A stretch of DNA of 64,000 bases from Acanthococcus lagerstroemiae (GCA_031841125.1 CM063107.1:44653497-44717496); one strand, 5' to 3'; numbered from the stretch's first letter, positions 11,653-24,242 are shown. The notes: generated by a model from the letters alone, not told the origin. Translations and numbers: made by a program.

Positions 11653-11820
11653 CTTGCAGGGTAACCAGTTTCTGGAAAACCAGGAAAAGTCAGGGAATGT
11701 GAGCACACCTGGTGAAGTCAGGGAAAATTCAGGGAATTTAGAAAGGAAATCGAAAAAGTCAGGAAATTTTGAAGAGAGTTTTATGATGTAAAAATATTGT
11801 ACAATTTTCTCTGTCAGACT
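11653..11820. mobile_element. Partial hAT-like repeat with GTCAGGGAA words
   Basis: Starts CAGGGTAACCAGTTTCTGG and iterates AAGTCAGGGAA three to four times before fading into AT-rich DNA. The CAGGG start and the TCAGGGAATTT words are typical of a common arthropod hAT-derived repeat. The right terminus is not recognisable. Confidence 0.5.
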
Positions 11821-13835
11821 CAGTTGAACATTTATTTTTTTTTAATAATTTATTTGTTGTGAAAAAGTTGGAAAATGGACTGGAAAAATCTGGAAAAAAT
11901 CTGGACGATACTCGTGTCTGAGAAGTCTAGAATTTTCTCAAGCCTGCTCGAGTCTTCTCGGGTTCTTAAAATTCTTTCGAGTTTGAGATTAAGTCAGCAA
12001 CTCCGTGTAAATATCGAAGTTCTTCGAACATTTTCGTCACCTCTCGGGTTCAAGACAAGTCTTCCGTGCCTCAGAAGCTCCGCGCTGAAGTTTGAGTAGG
12101 CTTTGCTGAAGTCTTTCTGAGCTCTACCCTTGTCTGAAATAAAGTTATTTCGAATTTTCTAGATTCATCGAATTTCTTCGATTCATCCAGACATTGATTG
12201 GTGCTTCTTATCTCCTACAAAGTTTTAAAAAAAAAGTTAATTCTTTGTGCGTCTGAATAATTTCTGTATGAATGTTAAAAGGCTGCAAAAAGATTACTTC
12301 AAAATAAAAGTCAATCTAATATTTCTTAGTCAATAGGTTTTCCAGCTTCACTGCTCATCTAATTGTAAACAGCGAATGCGGAGAGAAATTTGAAATGTTT
12401 ATAGTGTCGAAATCAGCGCGAAAAGAAAGTTTCAATTTGCTTTGAAAATAAGCTTCTCCGTGTAAACGAAAATTTATTCAAAGTTGTGTATTTTGGCATA
12501 CCAATTTGGAAAACCCGGGGATACTGTATTTTAAATCTAGAAACTTTTTTTTAGTGTACGGTTTTACTAACTTATGGTGTGATAAAAGAGAACTGTTGAA
12601 AGCACGGCTATAATAATCAAATAGTCCTAAATTTCTGGTTTCTGTGCTACAAACCGAAATCGTTGGCGATATCTTATACTATTGTCTGCAGCGATTCATA
12701 TTTGATAATTATAGTGACCTGATGGAAGGATCTTAACGAAATCTAAATTCTTGTCTTGTAAGCCTCAGTGACTTTTTTTGTGATCTACTAAATTCTCGGA
12801 ATTTGTGTAGTCTACTTCTTTTTTGTCTATTGCGGAAAATGAAAAATGGTGGGATTATGCAGTAGGTGATTATGGTTTCATTTATCTGTCTTGATTTGAA
12901 TTTCCCAACCTACCAGTCTACTTTCCCACCGTAATCTAAATCAATGGCTTGTATTCACTCGTTATTCCAAACAATATCCGCCCTATTTCAGATGCAAAAT
13001 GCTACACGAATACTTCTGTTTACCATGTTTAAATCGAGTGGAATGTAATTTTGCGATGTAATTAATCCTTTAAATTGGCCGGGACGCGGACAGACGTTTT
13101 CCTTAAAAGATTACGGTAATTTAATGAAAAAATGTAAAACTTTTTTGTAAAAAAATCGAGCAACAAGGAAAAACGGAACTACCGTTGCGGATTTTTTTTT
13201 TCGTTATTTATCCACACTTGTAACGTATTTTCTAATCGCCAGTAATTCAAATTGGCTAACTTTTCGTGGATATTGTAAGTGCACTGCGAAGAGGAATTAC
13301 GTTGTATGTGGTTCGAGAGAAAAATCCGAAAATCCAGATAATGAAATTTTGTATTATTCTTCTGGTTTGAAGATCGAATCTTTTTTCCGTAGAATATTTC
13401 CTAAATAACCGCGATTTATTTTCTTGTATCAGCGTCTTGTTACGTTGATGTCTGATAACAGACTTTTTCCTATCGCTTAAGTTGTACCTACTTCGTTACA
13501 TATTTCAAGAAAAAGTTTTTGAATCACACTCGAAGTTTTACTCTAACTTGTAACTGGCTTAACGAAATGTAGAACACATATAAACTCTGCGTATACCAGT
13601 CTTGGTATCGGTATATAGCAAATTCGAAGTGTAGAAGGTGGTCTTGCTCTTTGTTAGGTTAGCAAGCGTAAAAAGTCTTCTCAATAGTCTGCGCACGTGA
13701 GGAAAACTTCTAATGATCCCTGATATCATTGACCAAATGATACTGTTGACGTTCTTGATTGAAATTATATCTGTAAATGCATTTTAGCGGAAGTTGAGTC
13801 GTATTTTTCTGCAACCGTACCCGGTTTGAGGGGAT

Positions 13836-15004
13836 GGGTAATTCTCCGAAAAATGGACAATTCATGTAAATAAGCTGTAACTCTGCCACTTATTATCAGA
13901 ATGCTATGCGCAATATATCAAAATTGAGGAAATGAACTCTTCTGATGGAGACAGTGGTAAAAGCTCTCCCTAGTTCAGCAGAACATCATTAAAAAATCGA
14001 AAATGCACCTGAAATGTCCATCAGCGTGGGTGTCAACCTGGCCTAGTTCCGTTCTTTTTGGTTGCTGGAAGGGTTTAATACATCATTTTCAGGAACTACT
14101 GTTTCCCATTGTTGAAGAGGTAAGTTGAGGCAACACGGTATAGGTCTTACAATCTTTTTCTAACCAAGTTAAGTAACCTTTAGAATACCTCAAAGTTGTG
14201 TCTAGGAAGAGATATGTCCTTCAACGTGGATAATTTTCAAACCTCTCTGTAGGGTTCCACTATAAGCATAAACTTCTCTCAAATGCTCATATAACTTCCT
14301 CATAACTTCCTCTAGAAGGCTGTGTAAGAACTTCTGTGAAATAATGATAATTTGTATGCTAAAATACTCATTTATTGCTGAGATCCTGGTTTCTAAAAAA
14401 AAAAGTGTCCTTCATCGTGGACATCAACAGCCATATTGAATTTATAGCTCCGAATTTGTAAAAACGTAATAATATAACTAATATTGGCCACATTACATTC
14501 AGCAACATGTATCAAATATTTTCCGCATATTTACCCAATGGGAAAAGGGAAAAGGCGATTTTGTCCTTAAACGTGGACATAAAATATTATTCAACGTGGC
14601 TACTCACGTATTTCTTGTATCCACGCTGAAGGACGTGAATCTTTCGACACTTAGAAGCAGTCTGTAGAAACAGCCTTTAAATCTTCTTCATGCAGAGACT
14701 ACTTTCCTAGATGAATTTTTGGTACTTCATAAAACCGTGATCCGTGAGATTGTAACCCACGGTGCCGCTGTGTGATCGTACAGCCTCATCTTATCACACT
14801 GTGTAAACTTGAAAAATTTGTCTTTCAACGTGGACAACAATGTTTTTTTACAACCCTCCAAAATCAAATTTAAGCCCGGCCGGTACCGGAATATGATTTC
14901 TCAATACCCCTAGTATCGATTTCAACGAAAAAAATTTGAAAGGTGAACCTCATTTTTTTTGGTTTTTGTCCACGTTGAATTGTCCATTTTTCGGAGAATC
15001 ACCC
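13836..15004. mobile_element. 1.17-kb inverted-repeat element carrying a reiterated GTCCTTCAACGTGGAC word
   Basis: The terminal inverted repeats match at 28 of 29 positions (left GGGTAATTCTCCGAAAAATG..., right GGGTGATTCTCCGAAAAATG...) and are flanked by GGAT on both sides. The element contains at least eight forms of a 16-bp imperfect palindrome: 14015, 14216, 14407, 14563, 14587, 14619 (inverted), 14820 and 14968 (inverted, fused to the right terminus). No reading frame longer than about 70 codons or with homology exists, so it is non-autonomous. A 4-bp duplication would fit Sola-like elements, but that family call is a guess. Confidence 0.78.
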
Positions 15005-15362
15005 GGATATTGGGGAAGAATCGCCTCCTTTCCTATGGCCGTTCAATTCGAAAATCTCATAAAAATTGAGGAAGTTTTTCTCACCTTACTCGTAAGTCAT
15101 TTCATCTTTTTTGTATCAACATTAGAGTGGTCTTTATTATAGAAAAATTTGAATTTTTTTGCGACTCTTTCCAAAATTTTTCTGTACCACGCAAAAACAA
15201 TGTATGCCGAAGTTGAAGGTCATCGGACTGTTTTAACGAGACCCTCCGGAGGGGTATAGTTCGAAATGTAATTAACGTAAGGGTTATGGATCCTTTTAGT
15301 AATAACGGAATACTGAAAAGAAAAAGGAGCTAGGGATACCATTGTGTTCTATGTATTTATCG

Positions 15363-16030
15363 ACAATGTGCGTGAAATTGGTGCCGTTTAATTGGACGCG
15401 GACGATTTGGCGCATGCACCTCTGGGCGCAGAAAAATTGGGCGCACATTTAATTCGGTGCGAAAAAATGTCTCTAAAAGATAAATTTCAAAAGAAAGATT
15501 TACTATAAAGTAAACTAATATGTTAAAATCATGCTCCCTCTCCCCCTTATTTTTGACCATACATTCCTACAAATTATGCGCTATCGCTCGCAGGTATTCG
15601 ATTTTCCCTCTGCTATCGTAAGTTTACAACAATTTTGTTTTATTTGTTCCTCACGGTCGACATGCTTCTTCTTTTTCAGTGGGGATTGCGCCGTGGCACT
15701 CTCCAGATGTATATAGTGTACATCCTACGCCTTCTGTGCCCGGGTAGGGTGCGAGAAACCAAATTCGACCTGCAAACGTCGATGTTCAGCTTCGGCACAG
15801 TTATTGGTGCGCTGATCGTTATCTAGAGTTCTTTGGTAAACATTCCACCACGGAATACGAAATCGTGGGTTTTTTCTTCCTGTCCTGAGAGGTTGCCCAA
15901 TGTACGTATCCTCGAAGTAGTTCATCAAATCCTCCAACTGCGCGTCTATCTTCAACTTATTTTTCGCCAAGTTACTTTACGCGCCAAATTTATCGCACCG
16001 AATTGGCTGCACCGAATCATCCGCGCATGA
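15363..16030 (-). pseudogene. MULE transposase C-terminal remnant with GCGC-rich ends
   Basis: The minus-strand frame 15970-15725 reads QLEDLMNYFEDTYIGQPL, RNPRFRIPWWNVYQRT-like and TNNCAEAEHRRLQVEFG. This is the conserved C-terminal block of animal Mutator-like (MULE) transposases, including the catalytic-Glu region N-AEA-HRRL. Frames continue, shifted, through KKKKHVDREEQIK to YLRAIAHNL near 15566. The segment is bracketed by related inverted sequences: AATTCGGTGCGAAAAAATG near 15459 and AATTCGGTGCGATAAATTT (reverse complement) near 15990. Both are surrounded by GGCGC words. The N-terminal and central catalytic domains are absent. Confidence 0.8.
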
Positions 16031-16078
16031 AATACGCTCCAGACCCCTTACCCTTCACAGTTAGGCTCTAAATGGGAG

Positions 16079-16215
16079 GGGTCGGGTTGGCCGAGTGGTT
16101 AGCGCACTGGTCTCGGAATCCGGAGGTCCCGGGTTTGAGCCCAGGTAGCAACTCGCTACATTTCGACCTAAGCCGCCAGAGCTTGGGTTGAGAGTAAAAT
16201 TAGAAAAGAGAAAAG
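16079..16215 (+). mobile_element. tRNA-derived SINE, copy B (internally deleted)
   Basis: GGTTGGCCGAGTGG (A box) and GGGTTTGAGCCC (B box) are followed by the family tail CAACTCGCTACATTTCGACC and then directly by GAGCTTGGGTTGAGAGTAAA. Relative to copies A and C it lacks the middle block containing the GAGGGCTAAGA and CCTCCCCGACRTCTCTGA words. It lies about 50 bp beyond the end of the MULE remnant. Confidence 0.85.
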
Positions 16216-17610
16216 GCTCTAAGTGGGGAAGATGGGGTTGAAAGAATAAGATTCGGAAATTGGTATATAGGTTTTTGAGGTCGCTGGATTCGATTTTAGG
16301 AGTAATTTTTGGACCCGATCCCTTCTGGTGCCACCGATGGAGTCGAGGCCAGAAAAAGTTATTTATCCCGATAGTTTTACCATGATTTCGGTTTTTGGTT
16401 TCAACCCTCTTCAGTATCATCTGAAAGCGGTGTGTGGGAGGACAAGGGATGAGAACGGAAAGGAGGAGACGGCTACATGCAAACACTACTCTCAAAATCC
16501 AATTCAGCGACCTTGAAAACCTGTTAATTAAATACCATTTCGAAATACCAATTTTTTTTGGAATTGGTCCCCTTTGGTGGAATTAAGAGGGGATAGATCC
16601 AAAAATGACGCAGAAATCGGATTCAAGGACCTCGAAAATCTATAAACTAACCCTTATTTTGGAGTTTACCTTTTTACTCCTCCTCCCATTTCGAAGCCTT
16701 TGTGAGGGTTAAAGGATCTGTAGAGGTGTTTCGTACACTTCGTCGATGAACAAAACTCTGTAGAGTAATTTTGATCAAACATAGTATTCCGAGCTTCACC
16801 GATGCAATACTCGAAACGGTAGTTTCCGGAACCGGAAGCTTGTTGTCTGGGGAGCCAACGTTGCATGGGTGCATCGCCATATGCTCCACCAAATAGTATC
16901 CCAAGCTCATTTTCTCTTTTCAATATTCAATTTTTACTGAAACGACCCAAAACCTTCGTATTAAACTTCACTTCTCTTGGGAGTCGGATTAAAATTATCC
17001 GGAAGCCCTTAAATTTGGCACACATTATCTTTACGGGGGGCGCTGAAAAAAAAAATCAGACTGCTCTAAAATAAAAGGACTACCATCATGATGAACACAG
17101 GAGAATTCTGGTACCAAGTCATCTCTAAGTTCACAATCGTTGAGTCCGTATTATCGTGCTCGCCTCGCGTCCTTACAACGCAAGTTTGATTACCAGAACT
17201 AGGAAGTTTGTCAGTGTTGGATTTAGGGGAAATGGGTCCCAGGGCCAATCACCAAAAGCGCCCCCCCCCAATGAAAAGTTTCAATTTTTTCTTGCTTCGC
17301 GCCAACTTTTGTATGAAATGGCATTTTCTTTCATTTTTCGCCATTCTGTCTTCATTTTTTTCCTCCTTACTTTTCCTTCCCTGTTTTGTACTTTTCTCGG
17401 TGAGGTGCCCCGGGGCCAATGACCTCGTTGGCTCCTTGTATAAATCCAGCGCTGAACATAGTGAACAAGTGGTTTCGTCTCGCCGTGTAAACATCCTAAC
17501 GAGCAGAACAACCGCAGTAAGTACCTGTCGAGGTAGATAGTGTGTTTTTCAGTCTCATGCGAGTTTTCAGGGACGAGGCACTCTTGACTCCACCCGCAGA
17601 ACAGGTTACG
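16216..17610. repeat. Low-copy inverted segments; otherwise unassigned
   Basis: The stretch 16250-16305, containing TTTTTGAGGTCGCTGGATTC, recurs inverted at 16490-16550 (AATTCAGCGACCTTGAAAAC) and in partial form near 16611-16650. The rest (16.7-17.6 kb) shows no recognisable element or gene. Confidence 0.4.
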
Positions 17611-18130
17611 CCAAGGACGTACCGATAGGGTGAAGGGAGAGCTCCCCCTAGAGGAAATATTTTTCCCCAGAGTTGGGAAAATTTACCATTTCAGTCCGTG
17701 GGGTCTGGTTGGACGAGTGGATAGCGCGCTGATCTCAGAATCCGGAGGTCCCAGGTTCAAGCCCACGTATCAACTCGCTATATTTCGACAGATGAGAAGA
17801 GGGCTAAGACAGCCCTAATAGCCTCCCCGACATCTCTGAAATAATGATCGAAAGGGCGGATTCCAAGGCTCGGGTTGAGAGTGAATTAAAAAAGAGAGAG
17901 GCGGAGTTGAGAAATTTCGGTAGAGTTGGGAAAATCCAATAAGTCAAAGTATGTTTTTTTTTTTTTGCTCTGATACTTTAACACTTGGAAATTTGAGTTG
18001 AAAGCTGGGAAAAGTCAACAAATTAAAAGGATTTTTTTGGCTTTGTTACTTGGGAATTTTGAGTGGAATCAGTGGGACTTTCACCCTCCCCCCCCCACAC
18101 ACACAGGAAAAACTCTTCGGTACGTTCCTG
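17611..18130 (-). mobile_element. hAT-type MITE, CAGGGACGTACCGA family, copy 2
   Basis: Left terminus CCAAGGACGTACCGATAGGG; right terminus, reverse complemented, CAGGAACGTACCGAAGAG. The 8-bp flanks AGGTTACG (17603-17610) and AGGTTACC (18131-18138) agree at 7 of 8 positions. Its body matches copy 1 at 9318 in reverse orientation, including CTTGGGAATTTTGAG and C-rich blocks near the end. It contains SINE copy C at 17700-17900. Confidence 0.82.
17700..17900 (+). mobile_element. tRNA-derived SINE, copy C, nested in a hAT MITE
   Basis: Full block order of the family: GGTCTGGTTGGACGAGTGG, CCAGGTTCAAGCCC, CAACTCGCTATATTTCGAC, GAGAAGAGGGCTAAGACAG, CCTCCCCGACATCTCTGAA, GGGCGGATTCCAAGGCTCGG, then a purine-rich tail AATTAAAAAAGAGAGAG. 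It sits inside the hAT MITE at 17611-18130, so it inserted after that MITE. Confidence 0.88.
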
Positions 18131-21100
18131 AGGTTACCACCAGTATCTGAAGGGTGCTGCGCTTTATGTGTCTCGTGGGTCAATTACTTAGTGGTTCGAG
18201 GTATGTGGCTGGTAACCATTTATGTACGCGTACTATGAGTACACGTCTTAAGCATTGTGAAGAAAATGCAATGCGACAAATCGTGAGGAATGCAGTGGCA
18301 AACTACCCCGATTATCCTACCTAGTTAGCCATGCTACACGATCGCTACAGTCATGATGTCCAAAATCAGTCGGGCCGAATACCAAGACGACAAGACGATG
18401 AAAAGATCTCTAGAAATATCTCGTAATCGAATGAATTGGATCTTAATCGATCCAGGTGCCATATGCTTCTTCACCTCTGATGATATGCTCTTCTTATTTC
18501 TCCTTTTTCACAAATAGGTATTCTTTTGCTGCGAACTCGTACTGTAAACCATAAAACGTATTCAATTTCTGCCTTCAATAACTTTTTCTTTTTGTTGGGG
18601 GGGGGGGGAGCTGTCTATTCTACTGAATACATCATTCTGTCCTCGTACTTCCATACGTATTTATTATATCGAAATTGAAGAAAGTTGGTTGCTCTGAATA
18701 AACCAACTTTTCGTTTTAGTTTCCCATCATTCACGTTTACGCTGTGCGTTTTATTTGTACAGACGTTATTTCGTGTTGAAAAAATTACTTTCGGATAACT
18801 CGCAACAGGTGGTTTTACATTTCCTGCGCATGATATCGAAAGTTGATGTGTGCACTGAAATATATGGAAATACAATCGAATGTACGTTATGGGTATGGTC
18901 GATGTGTTCTTCCAATATTTATCAGATTGTCTTATCTATTATGAATGTTAGATTCGTAGACTAGTGAAAAGCATTCGCCTACTGTGCAGGTAATTATGTA
19001 CCCACTCATTCGATGTTCTATGTGTAATGAATTTGACTGAAATATCTTCTTAATAGCTGAGAGTTACGTTAATAGGTTGGGTCTATCATTTGGTATATAA
19101 TGGAATGTTTTACGTGTACAAAGATTAAAATTTCCATCTAGTAATACGTATTTCTTTAATTTAAAAAAACACCTCACTATAGGTGTATTTGATTTACTGC
19201 TGTAAGTAATTAGCGACGACGAGTCTTGCTCAATGATTTGCGTGTCCAAATTAGCGGTATCGGTGTGTAGCGTTTTTTGTTTTATAGTAATTTTGCTGGT
19301 CTGTCGGTATTGTATATGAGATGTCATACGGGTCGAGCAATTTATTTCAGGGTAATTTCCTTAGAGAAAGACTGCTAAGCCCGCCAATATGGCCAATTAA
19401 TATAGGTAGCTTAAAAGACTCCGCCTCTTCCTATGGAAATAGAAAATGGTCACGTTTCCGAAAGGAGACTTCTCTCGCTGATCAACTAAAATTTCAGGTA
19501 ATGTTGAGCCGAATACCTTTAACCCTCATTTTTCTTTGTTGCGTAACTTCGTCTTTAGAATTAACTCCATTTAATGCAAATCAGACTTATAGTCTTGAAT
19601 ACTAATTACAACACTTCAACAGTCATAGAGGCTGAGTTAATTAGGGAGTAATAATCAGAGTAGTCAGTAGTCACTTGCGAAGGATTCGCTTCAGAAATTT
19701 TTCAGTTGCTAAAAGTCGAAGCTGGTATTAACCGTTGTCCTGCTTCGGCTCTCTGTTGTCATTTTCAGGGTAGAAGGGGCTCTGGGTCACCTTATTTTCT
19801 AGAAAACTGAATTGGAGCCCATTCGTAAGGTCTTGCGTAGTGTGAGTTGGATTCTCTCTGGTTTCAGACCCCTGAAGCTGACTGACAAAATATTCGTTTA
19901 CTGTTCTGCAATTTCTACTTTCTTGAAACTGCTTCTCGAAATCGCTAGCTTTTAAGTTATTTGTGAATCAAAAATAGAAGTACAATCTTGAGGACTTATT
20001 CAGTTTTCCAGTCTGTGTATGACATAGTTGAAATTTCAGGAATTTTCTGGAGTTGGTGCCTGTATATGAGAGCAATGCTAATAGTAATGAATCTAATTTG
20101 TTTCATTCGCTGTCCAGTCATTGGGAACCACTACTTTGCATTGCTTTCAACTCCTTCCTTGTTCCCCCTACTGCTCCGTATTGATGGATTGATGATATGA
20201 TCCTTTGAAGTCGATTATGATATTTTTTATTTTTGTAAATTCAATGTTACGATTAATTGAAAATATTTAATCAAAATCCGAAGAGCTCCGCTCTAAATAA
20301 CTTTCCGTCACTCACAGTTATTTCAATCATATCAGTCTATTCGGTTTCCGAATTCAGAAAATTAGCGCCGTTGTCTTTCCTTTATCATGATTCGTCCAGG
20401 AAATGCATTTCCCCATCCTACTCCTCCCATAGAAGAAGAATTTAATCTATTTTTCTTAAATTAGCTGCAAATTAACTGGCACTGGTTGGAGTGTACTTCA
20501 TTTTGTCTAGTGTGATATCGGATTTTCTTAATGCTGTCGGACTTATGAGTGAAGGTACTCCGAGTACGTGAAACATATAGCCGAGTGGCGTGTGGTACAC
20601 AAATTGTTGCACCGACTTGCTACAGTTGTGTAAGCTAGTTTCAGGAATTGTCAAGCACGATGCGTGAGGAAATGGTCGGCTTATAAGTGGTCTGTGGGTT
20701 AACCACAATGAAGTCGGACCCTCTTTATTACGCTAATGCTGAGGCAGGTTTCTAAGCCGCAGGTGTTAACCAAACAAAACTACATTAGTTATATTGGTCT
20801 ACCAGACTGGCACACTTCAATCAGAGATGGGGAAACTTCAGCATGAACCGAGAGGAAAATTAGCGAGAAACATCTCGATGACGATATTTTCGGTTGCTTC
20901 GCGTGCTCGCTTTCGAATTTTGAGTCTGGCAACAGCTGTCACAGATGTTGAAAATTAAGAGAAAAATTTTTAAAAGCAACTTCGGTGAACCGTGTTTGAG
21001 AATGATTTCGTTATCGGCCGATGTAGATTTTATTGGGAACTGTTCGAATTCGAGAAGAGGAAAAACGATGTACATGTATTTTGAGCTAAAACTATAATTC

Positions 21101-21299
21101 AGCTGTGTTGGACGTGTTCCGAAAAACGATCCGGGAAATTTTATTTCTCACAGCCTGAATGCTGTCAAAATTTCAGCTCTTTTAGTCTCTAAAATTTAAA
21201 ACATGGTTTGTGGTGAAGAAAATAAACATCAGTGTATCGAAATGAGGACTTCCTTGTCGCTCATTTTAAAATTGGCACCGAGTTCTCATCCGGTCCAGA

Positions 21300-22760
21300 T
21301 TTGTACTCTGTAGTTTGGATTCCACATTTGGAGTGGGCAAAATTTACGTGGCTCGCGAAAAATCGAACTTAATGTCAAAAAAAGGAACTGATGACTTCGA
21401 ATCAGTTTTTTATACCGACACTTGTGGGACCCCAGAATTGAAAATGAGATCTCGACGTGGAGAAAGTATCGAAACAATGGGCCTTAACAATCGTTGAATT
21501 CGGGCATAAAAGACTCCATGAACCGAAATGGGCGAGCTCTGATTAGTTTCTATTATTCGGACGGATTATTGAATTGGAGAGTTTTTACGATTACTGAGTT
21601 CAAACTATCGGACGATTGCCACAAAACTCAAATTTGAAAATGTTTCATCATTGTAAAAATTCGAATCTGTTTTGAAAAATCAAGTTGTCAAAACACGAAT
21701 TTACACAGGCAGCCCATGATTTTCTAGAAATAAAAAAATCATCAAAATGAAGGGTGTTTCCTTTTTATTTTAGAGCGAGGACTTAAATATTTGATGATGA
21801 TTCTTGAATCTTTGATTGAATTAATTTTTTGGTCGAATGCCTCTGTTCATATGTAATGTTGAAAGGAGAAGCTTACTAGAGTTTGTATCAGTCATAAGCC
21901 AACACTGAAGTTCAGAGATTGACCAAAAAAAAAAGTGAACTATTAAAATAGTGACTGCTATAATTACTACTTTTGGTTAATTCATTCATTGTTATAATTA
22001 TTTCAAAATATTAAAAGAAATCTCTAATTTAATTTTTATTTTTTATTTTTGGAAGCTTGGTAAACATTTGTAAACAATTCTGGAATTTGGAATTTTTTCT
22101 CTAGTTTAGATATTGGTAATTCAATGGATTCAAACATTTTGAAAGAAAAAACGAAATTTGTCCATTTGAGCTCTCATTTGGATTTCGGGCATCTACCGGA
22201 AGCAATATCAAACATGTAACGAGTTGATGATAGACTGTTCGAATTGAGCGACCAACCTTCCCCCCAGCTCCTTCCTATTTTGATACTTGATTCGGTTTCC
22301 GAGAAGTCTGTTTTGATTACTTCATGAGTCCAAGTTTGGCTTTTGGAGCTTCAGTCGACGAGATTCGAGAAAAACCGGATGAAATTTTCTAATTCAGAGA
22401 CTTAGAAAATTCCTAATTTGATATCTCACGCAATTTCTCAAAAAAAGTCAGTTTTAATTATTTCTAGAGTCAATTTTGTTTTTTAGAAAAACAAAACTGA
22501 TGAAGTTTTCGAATTCAGCGACGCGAGAAATTACTGCTGCTTTGATACATTACTCACTCAATTATTCAAGTAAAGTCAAATTTGAGCTCTGCAGGACTCC
22601 AATTAAGATCTTTAAACACAAATTAAGGTTTAAAGAAAACTTTGGTGATATTTTCGAAATCTCAAACCTAGAAATCCCAATTTTTATGATATTTCCATAA
22701 AAATTACAAGTTCTTGTCAAATTCTATCTCTTCTTCGGGATGGAGAATTTTTTTGTCGAA
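21300..22760. repeat. Degenerate iterated repeat D, locus 1
   Basis: Imperfect units carrying AATTCAGCGAC-GAGAAATT, TCAATTATTCAAGTAAAGTC and AAACTTTGGTGATATTTTCG-type words recur here. The same words, reverse complemented, recur at 55.4-56.3 kb. The 21575-21612 stretch TTTTTACGATTACTGAGTTC matches 57178-57213 inverted. Divergence between units is high. Confidence 0.5.
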
Positions 22761-23209
22761 AAAAAAATTAGACCGAGTTATCAGAGGTACGGAATGACAG
22801 AAAATGATTGCCATTTTTTCATTATTTGAAACATTCAGGAATCAGTTAATCTCTATACATTCTTTGCGGGGGAGAGGGGGTAGGAATAAAGTATCTGCAT
22901 CTTTACTTTGCCACGTGTAGAACTAGTTCAGGAATTATACAGTTTTGATTGGAAAAAGTTGCTGTCAAATATTTTATCTTTGAAAGTTGTAGGGTGTGAT
23001 CTTTTAATTGTTAGAAAAAAAACCTCCCTCCTCATCCTTCGTCCTTCGCATGACAGGAGGGTTCAAACCACCCAAAATTCGGTTTTGTTGTGTTCTTTTT
23101 TTTGAAAGTAACGCATTATTTTACAAAAACGTCTCACAAAAAATATTCCTCGTGAAATTTTGTATAAAAATGTTTGATATAGTTTTTTTTTTTATGTGTG
23201 TCATACTTA

Positions 23210-24242
23210 CAAAGATACAAGACTCTGCGGTGCCAACATTTATAAAAATTTATGATGGTTCGTCGGGTTTCCTCTCTCCTTCCTACGGGCTAGAGCTGGC
23301 GTGAGGGAGAGGAGACGAACTTTAGTAAACGAAAATCATTGGCACCGAGGTACCAGAAGGAAATCATGAGTGGAGGAGTACTTCAAAAATCTGATGGTTG
23401 ACCACTTTTTTTTTGTTGCTTATTTTTGTTGGAAATCTAATCTTAATTATGATAGGGAGGGGGAGAAGGTGATTGCTGGAAGCAGAGAGCTATAAAACCA
23501 AAATTTCAGAACAGTCAAGAATAAAACACTGTAATTTTTAATGTAAGCGGGTGAGTAGGGAACCAAGCTGAATCCTAGACTGCTGAATCCTGTATCTCGG
23601 AGGGTCGAAAGATCCGTTCTATCCCAAGCAGGAGTTGGGGGTCCACCAATTGTACTATTTCTGAAGGAACTATATCGAACAGCCTGTTGCAATTGTTCGT
23701 CTTTTGCTTTGCTAAATTTGATTCGAATATCCGATCAGATGGCGATGTTTGATCCATTCTCGATTTAGGGACTACAATGAAAATGTGCTTCAAATTGGTG
23801 CAAGTGAATTATATCGAAGTAAAAGTTTCTGGGTCGTTTATTTCGAAGATTTCAGTAGATTCTTGATCCGATTTAGATTTTAGCCTTCAAAGTTGAAATA
23901 TAACTGTTGAGAAGAATCAAAACTGATTTGACGTGAAAATTCAGTTCTGGGTTATTCAGTTCGAACATCCAATCCATCTGATTTTGCGAAACTTAAACTT
24001 TACTGTGAGAAATTACGGTTTCACGAGCGGAAAAGGGGGAACTCCCCTTTGCTCATCGGTTTCGGCGCCACTGAGTTGGTGGTATTAAGAGTTACACAAC
24101 TATTACAACGTATAACCGTACTTCGCTACCTGTTGGTCAGCTTCGAAGGTCCGGTCTGAACATCATACTCATCCCAGTACGATTATCAGACGACTATTGT
24201 AAGTTGTAATAAATGTTAGCATCGCAGAGTCTTGTATCTTTG
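23210..24242. mobile_element. 1.03-kb TA-flanked inverted-repeat element
   Basis: A 34-bp terminal inverted repeat with 32 matches starts CAAAGATACAAGACTCTGCG on both ends, with TA immediately outside each end. No transposase frame is present. TA duplications suggest Tc1/mariner mobilisation. A short hairpin, AAAGGGG-GAA-CTCCCCTTT, lies at about 24033. Confidence 0.78.

Noticed and set aside
16079..17900. Functional tRNA genes at the A/B-box sequences
   Set aside because: The same tRNA-like head recurs with a fixed non-tRNA tail and lacks a seven-base acceptor stem, which fits SINEs.
19352..19497. Open segment bounded by TTTCAG and a GTAATG donor, reading GNFLRERLLSPPIWPINIG
   Set aside because: It looks exon-like, but it does not match Rpn2 or any family I know. 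A chance AG/GT pair around a 146-bp open frame is common in this much intron.
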